A stretch of DNA of 64,000 nt, taken from the NCBI GenBank assembly GCA_949316235.1, contig OX438744.1, forward strand, positions 36,762,778 to 36,826,777. Reading direction: 5' to 3'. The notes under the pieces are model-generated. The model was not told the DNA's origin and did not search any database. It worked only from the letters and a program-made list of their open reading frames with translations. The position numbers and the translations under genes are program-made. Shown piece after piece: positions 42,540-53,272 of the stretch; position 1 is the stretch's first letter, and each line of letters opens with the position of its first letter. Origin of the DNA: Oegoconia quadripuncta. Its lineage: Eukaryota > Arthropoda > Insecta > Lepidoptera > Autostichidae.

Positions 42540-42742
42540 TCAATAGGCAAGTATATAAATAAAAGAGAAACTGAATGACTGACTGACCTATAAACGCACA
42601 GCCCAAGTGCGTAGACTGATGATTATGTAATTTGACAGGTGTGTTGCTTGGGGTACTTGAAGGGTGCTAAGAAAGCATTTCGTAAAATTTCCATGGGAAC
42701 GGGAAAACCGGATCATCGTTGGTAATATCGCGGGGCGTCTAG
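42540..42742 (+). mobile_element. Helitron-like element, other subfamily
   Basis: AATGACTGACTGACCTATAA, ACGCACAGCCCAAGTGCG and the end ATCGCGGGGCGTCTAG (42742) followed by T. The GC-rich end plus CTAG|T suggests a Helitron 3' end; the 5' end is uncertain. Confidence 0.5.
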
Positions 42743-42984
42743 TTTCTTATATTAAGGAAATAATCGCATGAGTACACTTATCTTTTCCACCCTGTATAAA
42801 GAAAAAATAATAAATGAAAACGAAATACGTCACAACTTCTAAACAATGTGGTGTGGCGTAGTGGAAATACTTTACTACGTCGTAGGTATGTTCGATGCGC
42901 CGGCGCAGTGATTCACTTAACTGTCGCCGTCTTCACAAAACTACGATAGCTTGTTTGACACAGCATCACAATTTTTTTACTCTT

Positions 42985-43310
42985 AGATTTACTCTTCCTT
43001 TCAATAAATTTAAAGATTACATAAAGAAAGCATATTATAAAATAACAGACTATTTAGATGATAATCATCCCTGGACATAACTAGCTAGTTCGCATGGCTA
43101 TTTCACACAATTAATACTGAAACATTATTATGCTTTTTTGTAATAGAAAAAACTGTTTTTAAAGAGCAACCCCTCGGGTTTTCTACTTGTTCTTCTCATT
43201 TACTTTTTGTACAAGTCGTAACTTAAAAATATAAAGTCTGACTATTTTAAGTGTACCCTGTGTACCTACAAATTAAGGATTTTTATTGACTTTGGCTTTG
43301 ATTTGTACTT
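42985..43310 (+). mobile_element. LINE-1 3' end
   Basis: LPFNKFKDYI then KKAYYKITDYLDDNHPWT and a stop at 43078, joined by a deletion of about ten codons relative to other copies. UTR words and AATTAAGGATTTTTATTGAC follow. Confidence 0.75.
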
Positions 43311-43977
43311 TAACAGTAAACAATGCTTAGGGGGAGGAAATTAGAGCCTCAATAATGGACCGACCATCCCTTTATCAGCGTAAGGATGTTTTATTTTAAT
43401 GACTAGATTTATAGCTCTTTGTATAATATAATGGCGGAATACCTATTTCCTTGTTTATAATAAAAATTCGCAGTTCTCCTGTTTGCCACGACTTTCGGGT
43501 TTAGATTAGATTTATTTAGTTCACTTTTACAATATCATGTCATTCATACAGTTCCGTAAATTAATGATTTCTAATATAAAAGTGATTGTCAAACATAAAA
43601 CAATAACTTCAATGTATAAATAAATACATTGAAAGTGAATCGGCCAAATGAACTGAATTAATATTTACGTTTCTAAAAAAAAAGTACTAACTTTAGCTAT
43701 TAATTTAAATATATATTTCTTTATTCACAAACAATCACTCCATTAGAACACCTTGTGAGTGAATATCCCGTAGGATCGCAGCGTACTGCGATTTAGTAAG
43801 TACATTTCTTTTAATTTTATTCAAAACAAACTTATTTTAAATAGTACAGTTTTGTCAGTTGACAACCCCTAAGTAAATTAATACCTGTGCCAGAGGAACT
43901 AAAATTAACATGTTTACAAAGTAGCATAATATATTTTGGATAATACTCGTATATATGTATTTCGTCGTCGTGCAAAG
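43311..43977. other. Unassigned
   Basis: No feature supported. Confidence 0.35.
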
Positions 43978-44209
43978 TTTATACTGTCATCTTCCCTATC
44001 CTATGGAGGTGTTATTTTACTTTTGAAAAGTTTGGACATTCAAAAGATTTGTTATTGTGGAGCTTCTTCTCGCTTCTTCTCCCTAACCATAACACCTTAT
44101 GAAGTGATGTAGTTTAAAATCAAGTTTGACTTCTAATGTGTGAAAAGTATCTACATTGAAGAATTAACTTTTGATTTTTAACTTGCTACATGTTATTTTA
44201 GCTAGCTAG
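43978..44209 (+). repeat. Repeat P
   Basis: Matches, in inverted orientation, 54583-55104 outside its nested LINE-2. Shared words are CTTCCC-ATCCTATGGAGG-type sequence, GAAAAGTTTGGACATTCAAA and TTCTTCTCCCTAAC. It runs directly into the SINE-D head in both copies. Confidence 0.65.
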
Positions 44210-44519
44210 CGTCGGTGGCACAGCGGTTAAGACACTGTCTCCCAATTTAGCAGGTCCGGGTTCGATTCCCAGGCAGGCCATGTACCAATGACTTTTTAAA
44301 TTTAATTTAATTTAATTACTTACATTTATCCGACTGCTCTTAAATGGTGAAGGAAAACCTCGACAGAAAACCTGCATGCCTGAGAAATAAAAATTCTAAG
44401 GCATGTGAAGTCCCCATCCCGCACTAGGCCAGCATGGTGGACTATAGCCCATATTCCCTCATATATACGAGGGGCCTATATCCCTGCAGTGGGATATTTA
44501 CGGGCTAATGATGATGATG
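44210..44519 (+). mobile_element. SINE-D, complete, tRNA-headed
   Basis: Head GCGTCGGTGGCACAGCGGTT with A-box, and GGTTCGATTCCCAGGCAG with B-box at about 44258. The 3' tail has CCGCACTAGGCCAGCATGGT, GGGGCCTATATCCCTGCAGT and a (GAT)n end. The last 80 bases resemble the tail of SINE-K and the end of the RTE-type LINE. Confidence 0.85.
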
Positions 44520-45934
44520 CATTTTTTGGGTAGGTCTGATAAACGATTAGATATTTATTGTATCTCTCTTTACACGTAAGTCTTTATATAATGGTTTGAC
44601 AAATGAGCCGACATTTATCCCACAATTGTTTTTATAAAAATCTAACAAAACATATCTTAATTTTACAATATTAAGATAAGTAGAAAATATTTCCGCCTTT
44701 TCAGGAAATATTTCAAATTCTACGTTTTCCTTTTTGCATAGGGCTGACTAATGGCAGATTTTATCATAATTTGACCAAGTTTTTTTGGCAAGATCTAATG
44801 AGGAGAATATCTGCTACAACTACATATTTTATGGAAAATTCTGTTAAGTGAGCAGAAGATATTCCTGCAACTCTTCATGTTATGGTTTGATCTGTTGGAA
44901 AAGCAGAATGTTTATACAACCGTTATATTTTTGTTTAAATAAATAAAAAACTGAATGAAGATCTCCTGTTCCTTAAATTACTGCCTTTTGTTACTGTAAT
45001 TGTATTGGGTAACTAATGAACTTTTTGTTTTTTTAATTATTGCCACATTAGGCAAGCGGATTAACGCCAGGCTAGGCAAGACCTAAAAAAGTTTAGACAG
45101 AAAAGGATACATTTCTGTGAGTGTGAATTGGATCTGCGTGATATTTTTTCATCACTGTGTTTCCATCGCTTCTCAGACACGATTTTCATCATACAGTTAC
45201 CGCGCACTATGCGATTCACGATGTGGTATTCATACGTCTGGGTTTCTGGAATCACATATGGAATAATATAATCTTAGCATAGTCTTAATCGTGTTTTATC
45301 TGCGGCTACATAGTCATTTAGCACTACGTGAATGTGGTTTCCAGTTCTTCTTAAAAACAACCTGAAGATTTAAAAAGAGCTTTTGTTTAAAAGGTCCTTT
45401 GTGAACGTAAGCCCCCTTCCATTTATAAGATTTTTGCTACATATTGATCTACTAGAAGACATCTAACATATACAATGTGTAGGTACGTACGTAGTTATAC
45501 ATTATGCCAAGTGTGAGAAGTGAGACACCGTTCCTGACCCACAGCGGACTAATACTGGAATGGAGTCGATACTTCTTAGTTTTAAATAAATAGTGGGAAT
45601 CAGATTGACTTATTATATTACTTATTTATTTATTCAGGATAACAACAGCTTATTACAAAAGTAACGTATTACAGTATGTGACTAAAACTATGGCCAATTA
45701 CAGTTATCCGTATGTTAAACAATATACGCTTGTGTACGTGTGGTTGCATAAAATTAAATTAAATTAAATTGCCCCCCTCCCATCCCATCCCCCGCACGCA
45801 TCACCGACTATTAGCTGAGTACTAATAATCCGTGATACATAGGTATGTTCACACCAAGGCTAGGAAGGTGCAACAGAACAGGTAGTGGAAGCATGTTGGT
45901 AAGTAGTTGGTAGTATGGTATTAAAATTACTTAT
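44520..45934. other. Unassigned
   Basis: Two imperfect tandem segments (GAATATCTGCTACAACTACA at 44807 and GATATTCCTGCAACTCTTCA about 55 bases later) occur. A 64-codon minus frame at 45061-45255 has no motif. A TTAAA tandem with a C-rich run (45745-45790) occurs. No gene recognised. Confidence 0.35.
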
Positions 45935-45949
45935 TTAATGACAGCATTA

Positions 45950-46090
45950 GAATTATGTTTCATAATAGATCGCTTTTAGTGATAAGGTCGCCAAATTGTA
46001 CATTGTATTCTTACCACTTTTCTGAAACTGTATTTTGTTATCTGTTGTGCAATAAAGTGTATTTGTATTGTATTGTATTGTATTGTATGA
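45950..46090 (+). mobile_element. LINE 3' end with (TATTG)n tail
   Basis: TTAGTGATAAGGTCGCCAAA, TGTTGTGCAATAAAGTGTAT and TATTG units to 46088. The style of UTR is common in Lepidoptera (recalled). Confidence 0.6.
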
Positions 46091-47059
46091 GAAACCTTGA
46101 TATTTTATTTACCTCATGTCATGAGGAGAAAAAGTGTAAGAAATATATTTTTTCATTATATGTCTCGTAATGTGTAACAAAATCAGAAGATGATGATGAT
46201 GATGAATGTGCAAAAAAACTTTTATGTTTCTAATGCAGCAATATATAATAAATAATGTATCCCACCAAAGATAGAGAAAAATAAGGCCAAGTTCAGTACA
46301 AATAGCAAAACGGTTAGCTTACTAATAAAATTAGAATTTAGCGGGTGTTAATTTCTATTAAAGTTCCATCATAATGTTAAATTGTATAAATTGATTAAAT
46401 CTAAATTCTTTAAGTACTGATTATTCTTGAATGTGTCAAAGCTTAGTATTGGCAAAATAGCTAGACATTAAAGGTTATGCTAGAATCTAGATCACTGCGC
46501 AACAAGACAACATAAATTTTATTTCATAAACTTCTCCACTAAATTTTTACAAATGATTTTTATATTTTGCCTTTGCCGTCGATGTAGAGAACAAGAAAGC
46601 CGCTGATATTTCTCATGACGAAGAAAGTCAGACAAAATTCTACAGCTTTCTTAAAATGAAAACTTATCTAAATACCTAAGCAATCATAATTTCAAAGTTT
46701 TCGAAAATTTTCATTAATTTTCTGAATATGTTCAATTATAAAGTATTTATCATCTTCTTGTCATAACTTTGTTGTTGTTGTTGTTGTCACTCCCTGTCGT
46801 TTTCTTTTTGTACAATAAGGTGTATGTGTATTCTATAGTTTGAACAATTATGAAGTCTCTACATATTTGTTGTGCCCTTGTCGGCCTTTGGGGTCATCGC
46901 CCGGGGTGACGTGTGGTCAGTCAGTCCCCGAGCGCCGATGGATGAACGATTCACGTGCTTGTTGACAAACAAAATAATTTAGCTCTTGTTGTAAAAAAAA
47001 CTATGTTGCATGTATATGATTGTTGCTTTTTAACATAACATATTAGGGCATATTAACTA
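46091..47059. other. Unassigned; GTT microsatellite and LINE tail scrap
   Basis: GTTGTTGTTGTTGTTGT at 46770-46787 is followed by TTTTGTACAATAAGGTGTAT, a scrap of the same kind of LINE 3' UTR. A GC-richer patch at 46870-46945 is unexplained. Confidence 0.4.
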
Positions 47060-47340
47060 TCTATCATAATAATAATAATAAATAAATATCCTTGGACATG
47101 AACACAATGCCATCTAGTTTCACATTAAGCATCTATAGGCTTGTGTTGTGGATACCAAATAGTTGATATACTACACAAATACATTTTTTTTTGTAAATAA
47201 ATACATGTATAACTGAAAACATCTATAACGCGAGTACACGTGTCCGGATTCATAATACAAACATATGCCCCTAGTGGGTTTCGAACCCGCAACCTTTTGG
47301 TATAGTGGTCAGGCTGACCACTATACCAAACAGGTCGTCA
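47060..47340 (-). mobile_element. SINE-A with palindromic head
   Basis: Distal body at 47080-47170, then a head at 47270-47340. A deletion has made TGGTATAGTGGTCAG-G-CTGACCACTATACCA (47299-47329) a perfect 15-base palindrome, which would upset tRNA-like folding. Confidence 0.8.
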
Positions 47341-47664
47341 AATTACCATATCATGGTGTCATATTACCAATCTATAATTTTAGCCATTGTTATTATTAAT
47401 GGGGCATATTACCTAACATTTTCCCTAATCCATTTTTTGTTATACATACACTATTCTAAACCTTTCTGTGCGTTAAAGAATAGATATATTTTCTTCGTCT
47501 GGAGCGACGTGGTTACCTAGAACTCAAATTATGTCATTGAAAGTAATACCACCATGCGCCTAATTATACACGTGACAAATAATTGTTCAGTTTGCATCAG
47601 AATTAAGTAGATGACCATTCGTAAACGTATAAATAAATGCACATAAGTAATTAAATTAAATTTA

Positions 47665-47760
47665 AAACTTATTGGTACATGGCTTGCGTGGGAATAGAAC
47701 CTGGACCTCCCAAATTGGGAGACCCCATTTTAACCGTTGAGCCACCGACGCTTAAAATGG
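47665..47760 (-). mobile_element. SINE-D head fragment
   Basis: Minus strand: GCGTCGGTGGCTCAACGGTT, CTCCCAATTTGGGAGGTCC and TGTACCAATAAGTTT. The tail is missing. Confidence 0.7.
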
Positions 47761-47881
47761 CTCTAATTGAATTTCAATACTCATTTTCGCAAATGTTCTC
47801 TACTAAATTTTTAATCTATGTACGTAACGAGAGTTAGCGTTAGCGTTTGTCGTAACAGTTTGCCACGTACAGGTTGCTGGA

Positions 47882-48355
47882 GACCAATCGCGCTATTTTA
47901 CCACCGTTCGAATGGAACGTTTTGGTTTAGCTTTACTTTAGCTGAAGTAAAAAATGGTATCGAGCTATTTTTGTGAACGATGATATCGTTGACGTTACCT
48001 TTAGTAACGTCAACGATATCATCGTTCACAAACCAAAAATGTTTAGAGCTAACCACGAGTATTAAAAAAAAAACTAGATTAATTTCTGTTCAAATTATTA
48101 GCGCGATACGAAATGTGCTTAACGTAACGTTTTTGGTTATGGCTTAGCTTTGGTATTATCGTTAAAACTTAGCGCGATCGGCCTCCTGGTTTAGTTCATC
48201 TGGATGATGTAATCGCTTGTTTTCTAGGCGGTTTTCTAAATTTCCAATTGAGTTATTTAAATGTTCCACCATACCATTACCAAGTGTAACATAACGTTTT
48301 TGGTTATGGTTTAGCTCTGGTATTGTCGTTCAAACTTAGCGGGATCGGCCCCCAG
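47882..48355. mobile_element. MITE M3 with central hairpin and extra end
   Basis: ACCAATCGCGCTATTTTACC (from 47882) and, inverted, GGCCGATCGCGCTAAGTTTT (to about 48185) look like terminal inverted repeats. At the centre, arms 47971-47998 and 48004-48031 are perfect 28-base complements with a 5-base loop. The right end is repeated in direct orientation at 48286-48355. A SINE-C scrap follows at 48353-48398. Confidence 0.5.
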
Positions 48356-48464
48356 GTGTGATTGAGGCCAAGCACTGACCCATTGTCCATAAAGAACTTT
48401 TTATTCATTTGTTGTAATAGTAAGCGATTTCCGCAAATAATGCCTCATTATGCCACTTATTTTT

Positions 48465-48545
48465 AAGAGGGTTTATTACGTCCAGCGGTGCCCTCATTGG
48501 ATAAATTAAAATTTATCCAAGAGGGCGTCACTGGACGAAATGAGC
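48465..48545. mobile_element. Minimal M1-like MITE
   Basis: AGAGGGTTTATTACGTCCAG, then GCCCTCATTGGATAAAT and its complement, ending GAAATGAGCCCT. The whole 80 bases is nearly one palindrome made of two M1 ends. Confidence 0.65.
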
Positions 48546-48609
48546 CCTTTTAATGTAGATAATTTTGGCTATTATAAGATACGAGTCACAGGGAACCAAC
48601 TGCTTCAAC

Positions 48610-49062
48610 CTGTTCTTCTTTGTTCGGTTTGTGGTTCTCAGAGAATAGGACCAATCTCACATTCCGTTTGCGTAAAAGGCGACTAAGTGATCGTACAGCA
48701 GCATTGACCAGTATGGACAGAATCGCAATTGGTTCTACGAAAAAATATGCTATCGTCAACTCTCCGGCCCGACACCGATCAGGATTAATCAGTATTGAGC
48801 AATGGGTAAGACTGGTACAACTGATGTTACTGGTGTTATACGGGATGAGTTTCTTTACTGTAAGGCAAAAAATAGAGTACTATATTAGGTAAGTGAAATA
48901 GAAGGCCAAGTCAAGAGTACCTTAAACCGACGAGCATGTATGAACAACCTTATGAGAGTGAAGGAAACAGAAGAGGTGTGTCAGGATCGTAGCAAGTGGA
49001 TGTCTGTGGTCTCTGCCTACCCCTACGGGAAACAGGCGTGACATTATGTATGTATGTATGAA
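48610..49062 (+). repeat. Repeat F-related element
   Basis: CGTAAAAGGCGACTAAGTGA at 48672 is a repeat F word. TGTGGTCTCTGCCTACCCCT and ACGGGAAACAGGCGTGACAT (48999-49041) form a second conserved block, ending in TATGTATGTATG. The 90-codon frame 48620-48892 shows no domain. Confidence 0.45.
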
Positions 49063-49077
49063 ATAGAAGGTATTTTT

Positions 49078-49415
49078 TTTATTTTTTTTTAATGCACAAC
49101 GGGTTGGTACTTGACCTCAATCGCACCTGATGTTAAGTGAAGATGAGGCCGAAGGTGGAAGCGTACTGACCCAGAAACCCCAAGACATTTGGGGGACTGG
49201 CTATTTTATCTCTGACAACCGGAACACAACAATGCTATTAACATTGCTGTGGCGGCAGATTTAGATAAGATGGTGGTAGCTAGCCAGGCGGACATTTAAA
49301 ATGCCCTACCACCAACCAAACCGAGTACTTAAACATGTACCCCGCTGGGGATCGAACCCGCGACCTCCGAATCGTAAACCCAATGTTGTTTACATTGAGC
49401 CACGGACGCGGTATT
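49078..49415 (-). mobile_element. SINE-C, complete copy
   Basis: T-run at 49078-49091 and head GAGCCACGGACGCGGT at 49400-49415, with a small deletion at TTGCTGTGGCGGCAG. Confidence 0.9.
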
Positions 49416-49755
49416 GGCATAGGTAGTTTATTTATTTTTTTCTTCAAAACCATATTATAAAATAAAACCTTTACTCATTTGACGTTCGCGTTTATAGCCT
49501 GTTCCACATAATTACATCATTTAATTAAATAAATTAAAAAAAAAAGTAAGAAAAAATATGAGTTCTAATTAAATATTGCATGATAGGAACCGAAGACTCA
49601 CGCCAGTCGCATATCAATCTCGGGACGGCGCTTTGGTCGATGATGGTTTTGAAAAAAAAAAAAAAAAAACTACCTATACCAATAGCTTCTATTTCACTTA
49701 CCTAAAATGTCCTAATTTTTTCCTTACGGTAAAAAAACTCATCCGGTATACAACA
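49416..49755. repeat. Repeat G, undisrupted copy
   Basis: GGCATAGGTAGTTTATTTAT, GACGTTCGCGTTTATAGCCT, GCATGATAGGAACCGAAGAC, an A17 run, and AAAACTCATCCGGTATAC. This is the best copy for comparison with 51315-51890. Confidence 0.6.
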
Positions 49756-50275
49756 TCATCATCAACAGTCTTACACGTCCCCACTGTTGGCGCACAGCCT
49801 CCTATCACTGAGAGAGACCATAAGAAACCACGCGGGCCCAGTGCTGATTGGTGCATTTGTGACAGACTAGGGGTCACCTGACGGTCAATGTTTTTAAGCT
49901 GCCGCTATTGGCCACCGACTTTGCTTAACGGAAAACTTCAAACTTTCAAACTTCAAGCATTTATTTTCAACGTATGATACATGATATCATTTGTTGAATG
50001 TCAATTTAAATCTATTGGAAATAAAAAAAGGGCTAAGCATTTTTCGGTCAGTCAGTATGTCCAAGCTACCACCGCTTCGGAAAGGGAAAAGAAGGGGCGC
50101 AAGAAACCCACAGGATCATTTTCTTTTCTTTGACAACTGAAAACAACCGGAACCGACTATTTAAGGTGCCCTCCGAAGCACGGAAATATTCGTATTAAAA
50201 TGTCACTACTGGTCACCCATCCAAGGACTGATATTGCCGACTGCGCTACGGGGGCTTCATAACAGACAGAAAGTG
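49752..50275 (-). mobile_element. SINE-K (5S-headed) split by LINE-2
   Basis: The inverted tail ATCATCATCAACAGTCTTAC is at 49752. The inverted 5S-like head GGTCACCCATCCAAGGACTG is at 50211-50230. The two parts are separated by LINE-2 at about 49930-50128. Confidence 0.7.
49930..50128 (-). mobile_element. LINE-2 3' end nested in SINE-K
   Basis: TTCAAACTTCAAGCATTTAT (tail inverted), GTCAGTCAGTATGTCCAAGC and CACAGGATCATTTTCTTTTC. It stops in the UTR, so no codons are left. Confidence 0.8.
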
Positions 50276-50344
50276 AATAATGTGATTGAAAAGACTTAGG
50301 TTTATATAAATAATGTTATTGAATATGGTGTGTGGTTAAATGAA

Positions 50345-50580
50345 TAGAACCAACCCATCTCTTCCCGTGGGTGTCTTAAAAAGCGACTAAGGGACTTTAC
50401 ACCAAAACCAACTATTGACTTGCATCTTTTAACGGTGTAGGACTCACCCCCCTGCATTTCTGTACATTTAGAAAAGTGAACTGTGGATGTTCTTTAATTA
50501 AACTTTTAATTGGAACACCCAAAGTGGGATATGTCTGACCACTCCATTTGGGATAAAGGTCGTGACGTTATGTATGTATA
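50345..50580 (+). repeat. Repeat F, best copy
   Basis: ACCCATCTCTTCCCGTGGGT, AAAAAGCGACTAAGGGACTT, CATTTCTGTACATTTAGAAA, GGAACACCCAAAGTGGGATA and ATGTATGTATA at the end. The order is constant among copies. Confidence 0.6.
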
Positions 50581-51314
50581 ATTTATACTTGAAAATAGTC
50601 TTTGCATATTCTCTTCTGGACCTCATTAGAATTTTCCATTTTTGCAATTCAATTCGTTTATTTACCACTTTAATTATCAATGCTTAACCTTGCATGTAAG
50701 TTTTAGTCAAGTGCATGATAAAAACAATTAAAATTAAATTATAATAATAAGCAAATTAAATACAAGTCATTTTGATACTTTGAGGGGCACTACTTGCCTA
50801 CTATAAGTGGGTGGGAATAAATGCTAAGTGGGGCCATGTATTGCTAACTAAAATAATAATTGAAAATCTCAGCAAACTTGTTGTTCTCCAAAAAGGAAAT
50901 AACTATATTATGTAAGTAAATAAATTTCTTGATTTTTTTTCATTTGAACTTGTGACACAACAGACTCTAAATTCAAATGTACTTTTAAAAATTCCTTTGA
51001 AGTCACAAATTAATATCACCTGAAAGAAAAATAACCAAATGGAGGTTTTTGCTACTCGACGAAAGATGGCGCAATATATGTTCTAAATGATGCCAACAGA
51101 TGGTGTTACATTAGTGCTCTTTCTGCTCGGCGATAGATGGCGCAACATCATACATTTTTCCACTGCGGTTTTCTCATTACATTCTAATAAGTGTTTTTGA
51201 AATAGACATGTAAGCAGTATCTAATAGGAACATTTTTTTTCCTCCCAGCCGAATAGCACGTCAATCTATTACTATGAACTATTGAGTGAGGGCTACCATT
51301 CTTTTATACCGGTT
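50581..51314. other. Unassigned; small direct repeat
   Basis: CGACGAAAGATGGCGCAA (51057) and CGGCGATAGATGGCGCAAC (51128) are two copies of one short unit. AATTCAATTCGTTTATTTAC at 50646 may be an inverted LINE tail. No gene. Confidence 0.4.
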
Positions 51315-51890
51315 GAGTTTTGGCATTGGTAGTTTATTTTTTCAAAACCCTCCTCGAGTATAGCTTTGTGTCATGTGACGGTCGCGTTTATAACCTATTC
51401 AGCATAATTCCATAATTAAATGAAATAAATAAAAAAAACTTGAAGAATGTATGAGTTTCGCATAAATTTCGCATGATAAGAATCCTACGATATCAATCTT
51501 TGGTCGTCGCGAGCGTCGATGATGATTTTGAAAAAAAAATACTTTAAATTACCTATGCTAGTTGGTGGGGCAGGTTGGTGGTAGGGCATTTTAAATGTCC
51601 GCCTGGCTAGCTACCACCATCTTATCTAAATCTGCCGCCAAGCAGCAATGTTAATAGCATTGTCGTGTTCCGGTTGTCAGAGATAAGATAGCCAGTCCCC
51701 CAAATGTGTTGGGGTTTCCGGGTCAGTACGCTTCCATCTTCGACCTCATCTTCACTTAACATCAGGTGTGATTGAGGTCAAGTACCAACCCGTTAAGCAT
51801 AAAAAAAAAAAAAATGCTAATACACTTTATTTCACTTACCTAATATGGGCATATTTCCTTACGGTTAAAAAATTCACCGGTGATTTACCG
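51315..51890. repeat. Repeat G split by SINE-C
   Basis: Left part 51315-51560 and right part 51814-51890 follow the order of 49416-49755. Confidence 0.6.
51561..51813 (+). mobile_element. SINE-C, 5'-truncated, with 6-bp TSD
   Basis: ATGCTA at 51555-51560 is repeated at 51814-51819 right after the poly(A). The head is missing and the element starts at GTTGGTGGGGCAGG. Confidence 0.8.
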
Positions 51891-52440
51891 GATAAGAGAA
51901 CCAGGAAAATTATCAGCTGGAGACATTACTTGCGTAAAGTCATAGGACTTACAATACAACATTGTAATGCTAAAATCGAAAGCAAACTTAGTCCAGCAAT
52001 GACTGACATAACATAAAGTAATGTAAAAATGCATTGAAGAACTATGTAGGAAATGCCTTTCCAACAAATTTTATTTCGATAAAGAGACACGTCTACTTGC
52101 TTTCGCACATTATTTTATGTATCTAGATATTTAAGTTACGTTACATACCTTTTGTAATAATTAATAACGCGGCGGGTCAGTGACCTCATTCGCACTACAC
52201 ACAAGCCTTTACAGGTTTTCGTAGGCGTCTTATAGTGAAGATTATTTAAATAATGTTTTATGGATAAATAAAGAAAAAAAATCTGTTGTTAATTGTGAAA
52301 TGGTCAAAAAAGAGAATCAAATATTTTGGAGAGTGATTTTCCCAGTCATTCAATTACTACTAGAGACATACTGAACAAAATCGTAATTCAAATATAGTAT
52401 AACCAATTTAAATCAGTTTGGATATTCTAATTCATTAAAC
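51891..52440. other. Unassigned
   Basis: Short frames at 51885-52108 overlap on one strand and have no motif. GGATAAATAAAGAAAAAAAA at 52262 could be a polyadenylation-like tail. Nothing firm. Confidence 0.35.
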
Positions 52441-52930
52441 ATAATAGAAGTTTTATTGAAGAACAATGATCCTGTGTATTTCTTTCGCCGCTTCATTTCC
52501 CTTTACGAAGCGGTAGTAGCTTGGACATACTGACTGACACATAAATGTTAAAGCCCTATTCTTCTTTCTAACTAGTTGTTACCCGCGACTTTATCCGCGT
52601 AGAGTTCATACTACTACTAGCGTCACTCTATGACTCAAAAACAATCCCATTAATAATACCTACCGTACAGGAACCAACTTTTCCGGGATGAAAAAATATC
52701 TATATTTTTTCATCTAGGTCCTAATCTGTCTACCAGGCAAATTTCAGCAAATCTGTCCGTGTACGTTAGGCGTGAGGAGGTAACAAACATACACACATAC
52801 ACGTGTGTGTATGTGTGTACAAACTGTCGCATTTATAATATTAGTTGGGATAGATTTAAAATGGACATTCAACAAATGATATCATGTATCTTGATCGTTA
52901 ATCGTTGAAATAAATGCTTGAAGTTTGAAT
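52441..52930 (+). mobile_element. LINE-2 3' UTR split by a Helitron
   Basis: The left part ends ...AAGCCCTATTCTTCTTTCTA at 52570 and the right part resumes TAGATTTAAAATGGACATTC at 52851. Removing the Helitron restores the family order TTTC-AATAGATTTAAA. The 3' end is GAAATAAATGCTTGAAGTTT. Confidence 0.8.
52572..52850 (-). mobile_element. Helitron nested in LINE-2 (279 bp)
   Basis: On the minus strand it begins TCCCAACTAATATTATAAAT (from 52850) and ends CGCGGGTAACAACTAG (to 52572). Host bases are A (52571) and T (52851) with no duplication, shown by comparison with uninterrupted LINE-2. It contains a CACACACGTGTGTG-type palindrome (52792-52820). No Rep/helicase. Confidence 0.85.
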
Positions 52931-52954
52931 AATTGTTTTATTGTTATAACGTCG

Positions 52955-52990
52955 AGAAATGAAATGAAATGAAAATGAAATGAAATGAAT
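52955..52990. repeat. (GAAAT)n microsatellite
   Basis: ATGAAATGAAATGAAAATGA and similar. It may be the inverted tandem tail of a LINE. Confidence 0.7.
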
Positions 52991-53097
52991 ATTTTGAGTG
53001 TGAGTAAGACTATCTATATCTATCTAAACTATAAATAAAGACTATCTATATAAACTATCCAAATTTTTATAAAAACTACACCACTAATTAATTGAAG

Positions 53098-53270
53098 ACT
53101 GACGCCCTGTTGGTGTAGTGGATAGTAACCCTGTCAGCGAAACCAACGGTTGCGGATTCGAATCCCGCGAGGGGTTTGTGTATGTGATGCATATGAACAT
53201 TTATTTATCCGTTATCTAGTACCCATAGTTTGAGACTAGATAATTGATGTATGTGTCCGAAATATTTATT
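53098..53270 (+). mobile_element. SINE-B, internally shortened
   Basis: Head with TTGGTGTAGTGGATAGTAAC and GGATTCGAATCCCGCGAGGG. The body lacks about 60 bases around ATGGATGTTTAT. The tail runs to the A at 53272, where a Helitron begins. Confidence 0.8.
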
Positions 53271-53272
53271 TA

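Noticed and set aside
48620..48892. 90-codon frame MFGLWFSENRTNL... as a candidate gene
   Set aside because: The sequence shares blocks with repeat F and lacks any domain or splice context.
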